A stretch of 64,000 nt of DNA from Litorimonas sp965205225 (GCA_965205225.1 CBDBFZ010000003.1:558001-622000); one strand, 5' to 3'; shown: positions 53,327 through 63,173, counted from the stretch's first letter. Notes: generated by a model from the letters alone, not told the origin. Program-made: numbers and translations.

Positions 53327-53887
53327 ATGAAGCGTCAGCGCGGTCGAAATCGTAATAACAATAATAATCGTAACCGGTCGCTGGAGTCCAACGGCCCGGA
53401 TGTGAAGGTGCGGGGCAGTGCCTCGACCATTTACGAGAAATATACTCAGCTCACCCACGACGCCAAAACCGGTGGCAATCGGGTCAAGGCAGAGAGCCTG
53501 CGCCAGCATGCCGAGCATTATCTGCGCCTTATGAATGAGCAGGAAGCGCAGCGCGAAGCCGAACGTGAAGCGCGCGATGCGGAACGCAATCAACGGAGTG
53601 ATCGTAACGATCGAAGCAATAGCAACGATGATGATGGGTCCGACCGCCAGCCAAGCCGTCGTCAGCGTTCGAACAAATCCGAAGATCAATTAAATAACCA
53701 GGCTGAGGGTATGGCTGACAAAGCAGACAAGGATGAGTCGCCTAAGCCCCGCATGCGCCGTCCGCGCGAAACAGACGATAATATTGCTGCAGCGCCTGAC
53801 GCCAGAGAAGACAAACCCAAACGTCGGCGCCGTGCGCCGGTGCGCGATAAGAGTGGCAACAGCGAAACGATCGAAGCAGCAGAGTGA
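53327..53887 (+). CDS. DUF4167 domain protein
   Basis: 186 residues from the ATG at 53327. The N-terminus MKRQRGRNRNNNNNRNRSLE and the block VRGSASTIYEKYTQLTHDAK then ESLRQHAEHYLRLMNEQEAQ define DUF4167. The rest is a highly charged Arg/Asp/Asn-rich disordered tail. It may bind nucleic acid (inference from composition). It lies 206 bp after prmC and is followed by a strong terminator. Confidence 0.88.
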   Translation: MKRQRGRNRNNNNNRNRSLESNGPDVKVRGSASTIYEKYTQLTHDAKTGGNRVKAESLRQHAEHYLRLMNEQEAQREAEREARDAERNQRSDRNDRSNSNDDDGSDRQPSRRQRSNKSEDQLNNQAEGMADKADKDESPKPRMRRPRETDDNIAAAPDAREDKPKRRRRAPVRDKSGNSETIEAAE

Positions 53888-53913
53888 ATTTGCGCTAACT
53901 CTCACCGATCGAC

Positions 53914-53942
53914 AGCCTCGGCCATTCGCCGGGGCTTTTTTG
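53914..53942 (+). terminator. Rho-independent terminator after the DUF4167 gene
   Basis: AGCCTCGGC-CATTC-GCCGGGGCT, a 9-bp stem with one G-T pair, followed by a T-run. It lies 27 bp past the stop codon. Confidence 0.9.
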
Positions 53943-53959
53943 TAGGTGGTTTGCTAGCA

Positions 53960-54415
53960 GCCTGCGACACTTACACCATGAAATATGCTATTTTGTCTTG
54001 CCGCCGTCACCGTCTTTGTCGGACATCCTGCATTGAGATCCAGCCTGACGACAGTATTGAGACTGAGGTGACCGACTGTCCTACGAACGAAGTCCCGTTC
54101 AGCCTGCTCGGATATGAGCGTCAGAGCGTTTCTAAGCGATTGGGTTGCGGCGGCGAACTGGCACATGCGCTCGGGCAGATCTGCCCATACCAGATGCCAG
54201 GGCGCATAGGCCGTCAATATCTTACCGCCCTCTACGGCCTCGGGGTTTTCCACTTCGGCGATCGCTAGAGCGCGGTTTATAAAGACAATTGGGTTGGACG
54301 CGATCGCATAAAGGGCATCGTAAAGCTGGCGCCTTTCATCCGCCAGATTTTGTCCTGTCAGCCCCTGATTGATATGGCTGGCCTGGATTTGGGCGTGCAG
54401 CAGATACGGGTCGAC
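53960..54415 (-). pseudogene. C-terminal fragment of an ECF42-type sigma factor
   Basis: The minus strand reads DPYLLHAQIQASHINQGL, RRQLYDALYAIASNPIVFI, NRALAIAEVENPEAVEGGK and APWHLVWADLPERMCQFAAA, then drifts out of frame. This matches the helical C-terminal (DUF6596/TPR-like) domain of ECF42-type RNA polymerase sigma factors. The sigma2/sigma4 regions are absent; the ankyrin gene abuts the upstream side. It is not functional. Confidence 0.6.
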
Positions 54416-54421
54416 AGGCGG

Positions 54422-57411
54422 TCAGTCCCAGCGGGCGTCCTTCAGCGTCCAATAGGCGGACGTCCCGATCAGCGGTGATTCCTCCGGAATGAGATCAAGT
54501 GGAGTCCGGCCATCCTTGTCCCGCGCCCCGGGATCGACCCCGGCCTCAATCAGCGCGGTCATGGCCCCGGCATGACCGTTCCGCGCAGCAAGGTGCAGCG
54601 GGGTCTCGCCAGACTCGGTCCGCGCTCCTCCGGGATCGACCCCAGCCTCAAGCAGGGCGGTCATGGCCTCGGCATGGCCCTGATGCGCAGCAAGGTGCAG
54701 CGGGGTCTCGCCAGACTCGGTTCGCGCCTCGGGATCGGCCCCAGCCTTAAGCAGGGCGGTGATGGCCCCGGCTGGGTTCCGGTGGTACCACCTACTCGCA
54801 GCCCAGTGCAGCGGGGTCTCGCCAGACTCGGTCCGCGCCTCGGGATCGGCCCCAGCCTCAAGCAGGGCGATGATGGCCCCAGCATGGTCGTTATACACAG
54901 CCCGGTGCAGCGGGGTCACGCCAGAATCGGTTCGCGCCTCGGGATCGGCCCCAGCCTCAAGCAGGGCGGTGATGGCCCCGGCCTCGCCCTCACTCGCAGC
55001 AAGGAGCAGCGGGGTCTCGCCAGACTCGGTCCGCGCTCCGGGATCGGCCCCAACCTCAAGCAGGGCGGTGATGGCCCCGGCATCGCCCTCACTCGCAGCA
55101 CGGTGCAGCGGGGTCTCGCCAGACTCGGTTCGCGCCTCAGGATCGGCCCCAGCCTTAAGCAGGGCGGTGATGGCCCCGGCTGGGTTCCGGTAGTACCACC
55201 TACCCGCAGCCCAGTGCAGCGGGGTCTCGCCAGACTCGGTCCGCGCCTCGGGATCGGCCCCAGCCTCAAGCAGGGCGATGATGGCCCCAGCATGGTCGTT
55301 ATACACAGCCCGGTGCAGCGGGGTCACGCCAGACTCGGTTCGCGCCTCGGGATCGGCCCCAGCCTCAAGCAGGGCGGTGATGGCCCCGGCATCGCCCTCA
55401 CTCGCAGCAAGGAGCAGCGGGGTCACGCCAGACTCGGTCCGCGCTCCGGGATCGGCCCCAGCCTCAAGCAGGGTGGTGATGGTCCCGGCATCGCCCTGAT
55501 GCGCAGCAGAGTGCAGCGGGGTCTCGCCATTCTCGGTCCGCGCCCCGGGATCGGCCCCAGCCTCAAGCAGGGCAGTGATGGCCCCGGCATCGCCCACACC
55601 ACTCGCAGCAGAGTGCAGCGGGGTTTCGCCATACTCGGTCCGCGCCTCGGGATCGGCCCCAGCTTCAAGCAGGGCGGTGATGACCCCGGCATCGCCCTTC
55701 TTCGCAGCACGGTGCAGCGGGGTCACGCCAGACTCGGTCCGCGCCTCGGGATCGGCCCCAGCCTTAAGCAGGGCGGTGATGGCCCCGGCATTGCCCTTCT
55801 TCGCAGCACGGTGCAGCGGGGTCACGCCAGACTCGGTCCGCGCCTCGGGATCGGCCCCAGCCTTAAGCAGGGCGGTGATGGCCCCGGCATTGCCCTTCTT
55901 CGCAGCCTCGTGCAGCGGGGTCTCGCCATTCTCGGTCCGCGCCCCGGGATCGGCCCCAGCCTCAAGCAGGGCGGTGATGGCCCCGGCATCGCCCTGATGC
56001 GCAGCCTCGTGCAGCGGGATCTCGCCAGACTCGGTCCGCGCCCCGGGATCGGCCCCAGCCTCAAGCAGGGCAGTGATGGCCCCGACATCGCCCTTCTTCG
56101 CAGCATAGTGCAGCGGGGTCTCGCCAGACTTGGTACGCGCCCCGGGATCGGCCCCGGCCTCAAGCAGGGCGGTGATGGCCCCGGCATCGCCCTGCTTCGC
56201 AGCATAGTGCAGCGGGGTCTCGCCAGACTTGGTACGCGCCCCGGGATCGGCCCCAGCCTCAAGCAGGGCGGTGATGGCCCCAGTATGGCCCTGATACGCA
56301 GCCCAGTGCAGCGGGGTCCCGCCATACTTGTCCCGCGCCTCGGGATCGGCTCCAGCCTCAAGCAGGGCTGTGATGGCCCCGGCATCGCCCTGATGCGCAG
56401 CTTCGTGCAGCGGGGTCCAGCCAACTTGGTCTCGCGCCCCGGGATCGGCTCCGGCCTCAAGCAGGGCAGTGATGGCCCCAGCATGCCCCTCTAATGCAGC
56501 CCAGTGCAGCGGGGTCCGACACCAGTCTCGGTCCGGTGCTTCGGGATCAGCTCCAGCTTCAAGCAGGGCGATGATGGCCCCGGCATCGCCCTCACTCGCA
56601 GCAGAGTGCAGCGGGGTCCGACCAGTCTCAGTCCGCGCCTCAAGATCGGCCCCAGTCTCAAGCAGGGCGATGATGGCCCCGGCATGGCCGTTAATCGCAG
56701 CCCAGTGCAGCGGGGTTTCGCCAATCTCGCTCCGCGTCCCGGGATCGGCCCCGGCCTCAAGCAGGTGATGGCCCCAGCATGACCCCAGGACACAGCACGG
56801 TGCAGCGGGGTCACGCCATACTCGTCCCGCGCTCCGGGATCGGCCCCGGCCTCAAGCAGGGCGGTGATGGCCCCGGCCTCAAGCAGGGCGGTGATGGCAT
56901 GACCCCAGGACACAGCAAAGTGCAGCGGGGTCACGCCAGACTCGCTCCGCGCTCCGGGATCGGCCCCGGCCTTCAACAGGACGTCGGTAATGGCCCCGGC
57001 CTCGCCCTCACTCGCAGCATAGTGCAACGGGGTCTCGCCATACTTGTCCCGCGCCCCGGGATCGGCCCCAACCTCAAGCAGGGTGGTCATAGCCCCGACA
57101 TGGCCGTTCCTCGTAGCAAGGTGCAGCGGGGTCCCGCCATGCTTGTCCCGCGCCCCGGGATCGGCCCCGGCCTCAAGCAGAGCGGTGATGGCCCCGGCAT
57201 TGCCCTGCTTCGCAGCCTTGTGCAGCGGGGTCGCGCCATACTCGGTCCGCGCCTCGGGATCGACCCCAGCCTCAAGCAGGGCGGTGATGGCCCCGGCATC
57301 GCCCTTCTCTGCAGCACGGTGCAGCAGGGCCTCACCATCCTGCGCCCGCGCGGTCGGCAGGGTCAGACCAAGCAGTCGGGCCGCCATGGTTTTAACGGTT
57401 CGAATGTTCAT
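54422..57411 (-). pseudogene. Exported ankyrin-repeat protein, about 28 repeats, one frameshift
   Basis: The start at 57411 (MNIRTVKTMAARLLGLTLPT, then ARAQD) has a signal-peptide character. About 28 near-identical 33-residue ankyrin repeats follow, with consensus TPLHxAAxxGDAGAITALLE and AGADPEARTESG. The terminal cap is KDGRTPLDLIPEESPLIGTS. Near 56765, four bases are missing inside a repeat (ATCACC-TGCTTGAGG where others have ATCACCGCCCTGCTTGAGG), so translation from 57411 leaves the repeat frame and stops at 56491. The downstream repeat frame is open to 54422, but its first ATG/GTG/TTG is at 55825. Either the gene is broken or the deletion is a reversible on/off switch. Confidence 0.8.
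54771..55508 (-). repeat. 408-bp higher-order repeat inside the ankyrin array
   Basis: Blocks beginning at 54771 and 55179 (exactly 408 bp apart) are nearly identical for about 330 bp. Each includes an unusual enlarged repeat (HWAAGRWYYRNPAG / HWAASRWYHRNPAG) with a 5-residue insertion, and the neighbouring VYNDHAGAII repeat. This indicates tandem duplication of a four-ankyrin unit. Confidence 0.8.
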
Positions 57412-57699
57412 CCGGCAGTCTCCATTCGCATGTCCAGCCCTTACCCTCTGTCTGTCAGTGATATATTTGCGCGGCCTTTCGCGCTTTCCCTGTCGGTGTC
57501 GCCGAACCCACCTCACTTGGGTACTTTGTCCCTATGGGTGCGTACAGCCCCATAATCCTATACACTTATACACGATCATTGATACATGCTTTGCTCTTCC
57601 TGGCGAAGGCGTCTTCCAGCAGGGCCTGGCCTGTTGCCCCTTTCTCGGCTGCAATCAGGCGGCGCGACCCTTTGATGTGAGCCCGTCCTGCGGGGTTAA

Positions 57700-58190
57700 T
57701 ATCATGGCTGTTCTCTCAAGGGGGACCGATTGATATCTGATGTCGCCTTCGGTCATTGGCAGACACAGACCTTTATCGCGGGACTGCGCCATGACGGGAT
57801 CGTCGCGCCTTGGGGTTTAAATGGCCCCCTGAAATGGCCCCCTGAAATGGCCCCTGAACCGGGCGGGCTTTGATCTCTCTATTGAAGCTCAACTGGCACC
57901 CCCATTAAAGCAAGGCGATAGCGTCAGTCTCGACACTCTCTCCAGCCATAAAAACTTACGCGCTAAACGGGCCTTATGAAACGAGGTGCATGGGTCTTGT
58001 TCTTGCCGCCCTGCAGTTCTGATCCAAACCCGATAGAAATGGTCGTCTCAAAACTCACTTGCGCAAAGCCAAATGCAGACCCATAGACGAATTCTGGAAA
58101 GCCATCGGAAATATCTGTAACCTCTACTCCTCAAGCGAATGTTGGAATTACTTCAAGGCGGCAGGATATTGCGCATGATTAATCAGAGAA
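57700..58190 (+). mobile_element. IS630-family transposase remnant
   Basis: From about 57730 the plus strand reads FGHWQTQTFIAGLRHDGIVA then PWGL, a gap, FDLSIEAQLAPPLKQGD and VSLDTLSSHKNLRAKRA, then further decayed pieces. This is the DDE domain of IS630-type transposases (FIAxLRxDGIxAPW...VxLDNLxSHK). Stops and frameshifts are frequent. A direct TGGCCCCCTGAAA-type triplication lies at about 57820-57856. From 57412 to 57700 I see no gene. Confidence 0.7.
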
Positions 58191-58204
58191 TGCTCTAGCC
58201 ACGT

Positions 58205-59770
58205 GTGACCGCGTATGTCCCATATGATCCGGGTCTCTATGCGCCGCGCGGTGGTGGATCTTTCCCCTATCATGATCCTGACCGTCTGGCAGACTTCTTA
58301 GAGGATGACGCGCAGCGCGGAACCGGAACGGTTGTCCTTGCGATCGCGGTTCACGTCGCCCTGTTCTTTGCGCTGTCGGGTAATTTCATGGTCCCGGATC
58401 TGAAGCTAGACGAACCCGATGTGATCCCGGTTCAAGTTGTCATCTTCGAGGCTCCGCAGCCCGACCCTGAATCAGTGGCAAAGCCGCCTGTTATTCCCGT
58501 GCCCGCTCGGGCGCCGCGCCGCGAACCCAGACTGTCTCCGCCGCCCGTTCCAGAGCCTGAACCTGAGCCCGAGTTCCCGCCGCCTCCACCAGAGACTCAA
58601 CCCGAACCAGATCCTCAGCTTGAGCCGGAATCCAGCCCAACTCTGCCGGAAATTCTGGCCGAACCTGTGGTCGAGCCTGAGCTCGAAGCGATTCCAGCCC
58701 CTGAATTGATCCCGGAACCCGAAACTCTTGAGCCTGAACCTGAACCCATTATTCCAGATCCCGAACCGATCCTTGAGCCAGAGCCTGTTATAGAGCCTGA
58801 AATCGAAGCTGAGCCATTCATCACGCCGGTTCCGGATATTGTCACGCCGGAATTGGAACCTGAGCTTCTCCCTATCGAAGAGCTTCCCCCCGTTCAGGAA
58901 CTGGATGTTCCGGAGCCGGAAATCCTAGAGCCGAAAATTGTTGAGCCAGACCCGGAGCCGATTGTTGAGCCAGACCCGGAGCCGATTGTGGAGCCCGAAC
59001 TCTTACCTGATCCGATCGTGATTGACCCTGAGATCATTACGGTCCCGCCGACGATCCTGGCGTCTCCCGAAGCACCTGAGACGATCATCGAGGAACGCCG
59101 CGCCGTACCGCAGGAACAATCTGATCCGTTTATGGATCTGATGCGGCAGGACCGTCCGTTAGGCCCAGCCAATACGGCGGACCCCGGACAGGTCCGGCGT
59201 CCGTCCAGCAATCCGCTGACAGGGCCGACATCGGGCGGCGGGACGCAGCGCAACGTGCCGGGCATGAGCGGGTGGACGTTGGCACCGGGCAGCTATGGCA
59301 ACTCACTAGGTGCGGGGTATGAGGGGATCATTCTGGACATACGCTGCCGAGAGGCCGGCAAGACCCATCTGGAATGTCCGAAATATCTGCGCACATTTCA
59401 GGGCCGCGATGCGGACGGGTTTGAGAGTTATGAACGGTATAAGGCCAGAGGCGTGACGAATACAGCGCCTGCCGGAGTCACTCCGGGTTTTCGCAGAGGC
59501 AACTCGGTGGGCCGCAATATTGCCGGGGGCACGGATCCCTGGGCAGGCGGAATCGGTAATAATTCGATCAATGCGGGCGGACCGTCGACCACACTTCTGG
59601 ACGACGGACCTGAAGTCGACTTTTCCCGTGAGTTTCTGGAAAATCGAATCCGTATCGAAGATGACGCCAATCGTGTCCGGGATCTGTTCAGAGAACCCGA
59701 CCCGGATGAAACCCGGATCATGATTGATGAGCTGGTTCAGCCTGAGCCGGACCCCGAGGAAGAGCGCTAG
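58205..59770 (+). CDS. TonB-like proline/glutamate-rich membrane protein
   Basis: 521 residues from GTG 58205. A short cytoplasmic N-terminus (acidic, DRLADFLEDDAQRG) is followed by one transmembrane helix (TVVLAIAVHVALFFALSGNF). About 230 residues made almost wholly of Pro-Glu-x runs (PEPEPEFPPPPPETQ, EPDPEPIVEP) follow. The C-terminal 150 residues are unique (GSYGNSLGAGYEGIILDIRC). The layout is that of TonB/TolA energy transducers spanning the periplasm, but I do not see a canonical TonB C-terminal domain and no exbB/exbD are nearby. Function uncertain. Confidence 0.65.
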   Translation: MTAYVPYDPGLYAPRGGGSFPYHDPDRLADFLEDDAQRGTGTVVLAIAVHVALFFALSGNFMVPDLKLDEPDVIPVQVVIFEAPQPDPESVAKPPVIPVPARAPRREPRLSPPPVPEPEPEPEFPPPPPETQPEPDPQLEPESSPTLPEILAEPVVEPELEAIPAPELIPEPETLEPEPEPIIPDPEPILEPEPVIEPEIEAEPFITPVPDIVTPELEPELLPIEELPPVQELDVPEPEILEPKIVEPDPEPIVEPDPEPIVEPELLPDPIVIDPEIITVPPTILASPEAPETIIEERRAVPQEQSDPFMDLMRQDRPLGPANTADPGQVRRPSSNPLTGPTSGGGTQRNVPGMSGWTLAPGSYGNSLGAGYEGIILDIRCREAGKTHLECPKYLRTFQGRDADGFESYERYKARGVTNTAPAGVTPGFRRGNSVGRNIAGGTDPWAGGIGNNSINAGGPSTTLLDDGPEVDFSREFLENRIRIEDDANRVRDLFREPDPDETRIMIDELVQPEPDPEEER

Positions 59771-59824
59771 TCTTCCGTCTGGCTTGCGACTTGGCCCAAC
59801 CGCACAAGCGACGCATCCGTTCGG

Positions 59825-60271
59825 TCAGCGGTCCGCGTCGTCAATCTTGGCGCGAAAGTGGTGTAGATGCGGAAAACCGCCAAGATCTCGTTCTGATTCC
59901 ACCAGGATGATTATACTTGAGTCCTCTGCGGCAAGAACATAGATCAGGATGTGGCTCTGATGACTGACGTTGACCGGCGCTGAGACTAAAGACGGTTCGA
60001 TTGTTTGTTGGATTTCAATCAACCCGGCTGATCCTTCCTGGTGCCAGGTCCCGCTTGTGTGACCCAAAGTGAGTGATGCGCCAGCCGGAACGAGATGGGA
60101 CCAAGAGGAATGGGTTTGAAGATCTACGATTGTGTCGAAAATCTCTTCTGCATTGAGGTCGAATATTTTCGACCGTTCGATGGTCTGCATTTGCGGCAAC
60201 AGGGCGCTACCGCCGACCAGAATTGCGAAAGTCAGGAAAATAAGCCCTGTGATCTGGAAAAACTATTTCAT
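59825..60271 (-). pseudogene. Decayed SRPBCC (polyketide cyclase-like) gene
   Basis: From ATG 60271 the reading is MK-stop-FFQITGLIFLTFAILVGGSA, so a TAG at codon 3 precedes a hydrophobic anchor. Then comes the SRPBCC-type start RSKIFDLNAEEIFDTIVDLQ and THSSWSHLVP. The next ATG (60199) would give 124 residues without the anchor. The protein also ends early (FRAKIDDADR) compared with the usual length. Translation of the short form cannot be excluded. Confidence 0.55.
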
Positions 60272-60377
60272 GGCCAACCCTTTCGGCGCGGTTCTGGGAG
60301 GCGAATGCAAGCCAGTCCAGTAGGGTTGGGCCAAAGCGCGATTGTGCCGCCTCTGTCACAACAGTAAGGCCGGGACC

Positions 60378-60825
60378 ATGAGCGACTACCCTTCCAGACA
60401 AAGGATCGACCTACATTGGCTCGGCCGTGATCTCTATCCTGAAACGGTTGACGTGCGTCCGCGCTTCCAGGACCTTGATCCGCTCAACCATGTCAAGAAT
60501 GTCGCGATGCCGCCTTATTCGAAGATGCGCGCATGCGCTTCAACTATCCGATGAAAGACCATTTTCAGACGGATACGGTGCGCACTCTGGTTGGCGGGCA
60601 GACACTCACCTATGTAAATGAATGCCATCTCTGTCCCGATCTCATTTTCCATATTGGCTGGATCGGTGGGTCGTCCTGGGTCACGCAGCCGGTCGCCTAT
60701 CAGGGCGAAACACCCGTTTTACTAGCTCTTGCACACTCGTTTCCACACGGGATGGAATGGTCTGCCCCATCCCTGACGGCCTGCGGCATATGCTCGAAGC
60801 CCGGCGATTGACGGTGCCAGCATGA
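60378..60825 (+). pseudogene. Decayed hotdog-fold acyl-CoA thioesterase gene
   Basis: From ATG 60378: MSDYPSRQRIDLHW, ETVDVRPRFQDLDPLNHVKN (the catalytic Asp region of 4-hydroxybenzoyl-CoA-type thioesterases), then after a frameshift MRFNYPMKDHF, VGGQTLTYVNECH and WIGGSSWVTQPVAYQG, and after another DGLRHMLEARRLTVPA ending at 60825. Two frame changes make it non-functional. Its end overlaps the ATG of the next gene (ATGA), a relic of translational coupling. Confidence 0.7.
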
Positions 60826-61403
60826 ATACGCTCTACGGTGTTTTCGGCGCCGTGGGCCGCTGGGCCGATTGGCGATGCTTTTTCGATATGTCGAGGACTG
60901 GCGTGATGTTCGCCTTCATGTCGCTTCTGGCGTGTTTCCCGGCGTTCTGGCTCATTATGGTGGGTTTGGAAACGGAGCGCGCAAAACTGACTGGAGTCGA
61001 CGTGCCGGATTTCCAGCTGGGGCCGTTCGTTCTGATTATCGGGCTATGGTTACTCAGTTTTCCAGTCACGTCAGCTTTAATCGCGATCTTGATGAGCCGG
61101 ACGGACAAGCTTGCTGAATGGTGGGTCGTGCGCAATTGGGCGCTCAGCTGGCTCTGCATTGCGTTGGGTATAGTGTTTCTGGGAGTCGTCTATCTCGGCG
61201 TGCCGATGATCGTCGGCTATGGGGCTTTGCTCGCAGCCTATCTGGGTCTTCTGCCCATCGATATTCGTCTGGCACAGCGGGTGGCCGGATTTCCGCTTGG
61301 AAGCGCAATCTTGGTAGGTTGCGTGGTCGTGTCGACAGGCATGATGGTCATGCTGGCCAGTCTGCTACAGGTGATCGCGCCAACGCCCGCCGGACCTGTT
61401 TGA
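60822..61403 (+). CDS. Multi-pass membrane protein, 3' end replaced by IS remnant
   Basis: 193 residues with about five hydrophobic segments (for example FAFMSLLACFPAFWLIMVGL, LGPFVLIIGLWLLSFPVTSA, ALSWLCIALGIVFLGVVYLG, GSAILVGCVVVSTGMMVMLA). No family recognised. Its start overlaps the dead thioesterase. From about 61392 the DNA matches the end of the IS427-type element, so the last four or so residues are IS-derived and the native C-terminus is lost; the truncation may be slight. Confidence 0.6.
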   Translation: MNTLYGVFGAVGRWADWRCFFDMSRTGVMFAFMSLLACFPAFWLIMVGLETERAKLTGVDVPDFQLGPFVLIIGLWLLSFPVTSALIAILMSRTDKLAEWWVVRNWALSWLCIALGIVFLGVVYLGVPMIVGYGALLAAYLGLLPIDIRLAQRVAGFPLGSAILVGCVVVSTGMMVMLASLLQVIAPTPAGPV

Positions 61404-61700
61404 GATAACCAAAGACCCGTTCGACAATATCGACGTTCCTTATACATTACATTCCTTATACAAGGCCATCTCAGTTTACCTTGACTGGCGTGCCTTTTTT
61501 CGGGACGGAATCACGGGCATAGCCCCGATCTCAGTCACCGCGTCTATAACGCACTGGCCATCATAGCCCTTATCCGCCAAGACATGATCCGCCTTAAACC
61601 CTGCCAATAAAGCAGCGACTTGCGTCATCTCGTTACGCTGCCCGCCCGTTGCTATTAGACGCAGAGGTCAACCCAGGGCATCTGCCAGCCCCTGTATGTT
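61392..61700 (-). mobile_element. IS427-type insertion sequence remnant (copy 4)
   Basis: The DNA corresponds to 7490-7760 of copy 1: CGGACCTGTTTGAGATAACC matches CGGAACTGTTTGAGATAGCC. Later blocks around the GCCATCATAGCCCTTATCCG and AACCCTGCCAATAA segments are also conserved. A 10-bp TTCCTTATAC is duplicated inside it. Both ends are missing. Confidence 0.8.
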
Positions 61701-61709
61701 TGTTATCAC

Positions 61710-62371
61710 AGACCAAATGTGGAAGGTTATGGACCCTCACCATCCCGGCTCCGAGTGGGCTCGCCTTGGCGTAATCTCCCTGCGTCATTTGGCAAGTGGA
61801 ATAGTGTGTTCAGGCACAATCGACGGTGGGCCAAGACCGATATTTTTGAGAGTCTTTTCAATCATATGTCCAGTGATCCGGGCTTTGAGTATGGCCTCAT
61901 TGATGGACTGATTATCCGCGCGCATCAAACAGCAAGCAGCGCAACAGGGGGCTCTTCATCAGGCCATTGGGCGTTTAAAAGGCGAGCTAATCACCAAAGT
62001 TCTGGCTTTGGTTGACGGCCTCGGGACCCTTGTGCAGGTCTGCCTCCTGCCGGGGCAACGTAGTGAGATTGTCGAGGTCCAGAGTTGATAAAGGGCTTGT
62101 CCTCCGGCGCTTTGTTAGCCGACAAGGCTTTTGACGCCGACCATTTACGCGCAACACGCGCTGGCCGAGGCGCTGAGGCGGTCATTTCTGCCAAACGCAA
62201 TCGCAAGGGTCATATACCCCATGATGAAGAGGGTTATAGATGGTGACATGGGGGCGAGAATAACTTTGGTACAATCAAAGAGGTCCGAGGCGTAAATATA
62301 CGATACGATAAAGCCGATATAAGTTACACAGCGACAGGGCACCTCGCAGCAGCAGTCATTGCATCACAGTA
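61710..62371 (+). mobile_element. Degraded IS5-family insertion sequence
   Basis: Plus-strand blocks across frames: SPWRNLPASFGKWNSVF, IFESLFNHMSSDPGFEY, GLIDGLIIRAHQTASSATGG, GELITKVLALVDGLG, SGALLADKAFDADHLRA, GAEAVISAKRNRKG, NNFGTIKEVRGVNIRYD and TGHLAAAVIAS. This order is that of an IS5-family transposase. Many frameshifts and stops are present. It lies between the IS427 remnant and truA. Confidence 0.75.
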
Positions 62372-62399
62372 AATGTCCACAAATCCTAGTGACGCAGAT

Positions 62400-63146
62400 T
62401 TACTTTTCAGGGTATTTGACACTGACCAGATAGAGCCCGTCCGGCGGGCTGACTGGTCCACAAGCGGCTCTGTCTTTTGCGTCGAGCGCCGCCTGTAGAT
62501 CCCGCGCGGTCCACTTGCCCAGACCGACCTCGACAAGGCTACCCACCAGGCTGCGAACCTGTTTGTGTAGGAAGGACTGGGCAGAAAACTCGAAATGGAT
62601 CTCGCCTCCAACACGCGAGACGCGGGCAATATCGAGAGTTTTCTCAGGGCTTTTGGCCTGGCACTGCGTGTCTCTGAACGTCGAAAAATCATGTCGCCCG
62701 ACCAGACACTGTGCAGCGTGATCCATGACGTCCACATCCAGTTTTACAGGGACACGCCAGACACGACCACGGTCCAACGCCAGACGCGGACGTCGGTCGA
62801 GTATGCGGAACAGATAGCGCCGTTCTCGCGCGTCGAACCGGGCATGGAATTCGTCATCGACCCTGTGCGCGTCCAGCACGCTGATCGGATGTTCGCCAAG
62901 ATGGAAGTTGATGGCGTCGCGAACCTTGTCGGCCGACAAATTCTTGATCAGATCGACATGCGCTACCTGCGCCAAAGCATGAACCCCGCTGTCAGTTCGG
63001 CCCGATCCATAGATTGTGCGCCGACCTCCATCGAACCGTTCGACAGCGTCTTCGATGGCACTCTGGACCGATGGCCCATGATCTTGCCACTGCCAGCCCA
63101 TATAGGGACTGCCATCATATTCGATTGTGAGTTTGTAGCGCGGCAT
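62400..63146 (-). CDS. truA: tRNA pseudouridine(38-40) synthase
   Basis: 248 residues. MPRYKLTIEYDGSPYMGWQW is followed by the catalytic Asp motif YGSGRTDSGVHALAQVAH, RYLFRILDRR, and the C-terminal SFLHKQVRSLVGSLVEVGLG. It isomerises U38-U40 in tRNA anticodon arms. It is the downstream member of an fmt-(two small genes)-truA series on the minus strand. Confidence 0.96.
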   Translation of the reverse strand: MPRYKLTIEYDGSPYMGWQWQDHGPSVQSAIEDAVERFDGGRRTIYGSGRTDSGVHALAQVAHVDLIKNLSADKVRDAINFHLGEHPISVLDAHRVDDEFHARFDARERRYLFRILDRRPRLALDRGRVWRVPVKLDVDVMDHAAQCLVGRHDFSTFRDTQCQAKSPEKTLDIARVSRVGGEIHFEFSAQSFLHKQVRSLVGSLVEVGLGKWTARDLQAALDAKDRAACGPVSPPDGLYLVSVKYPEK

Positions 63147-63173
63147 CAGACGCTCGTGCGCGTAAGGATACGC

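Noticed and set aside
54572..56494. A 640-codon plus-strand open frame made of repeats
   Set aside because: It is the antisense shadow of the ankyrin array: repeats in one strand keep the opposite strand open. The repeat unit matches ankyrin exactly on the minus strand, and the plus-strand product is a basic, low-complexity string with no domain.
54422..57411. Possible CRISPR-like or satellite repeat array
   Set aside because: The roughly 99-bp period, codon structure and TPLHxAA consensus show coding ankyrin repeats; there are no short repeats with unique spacers.
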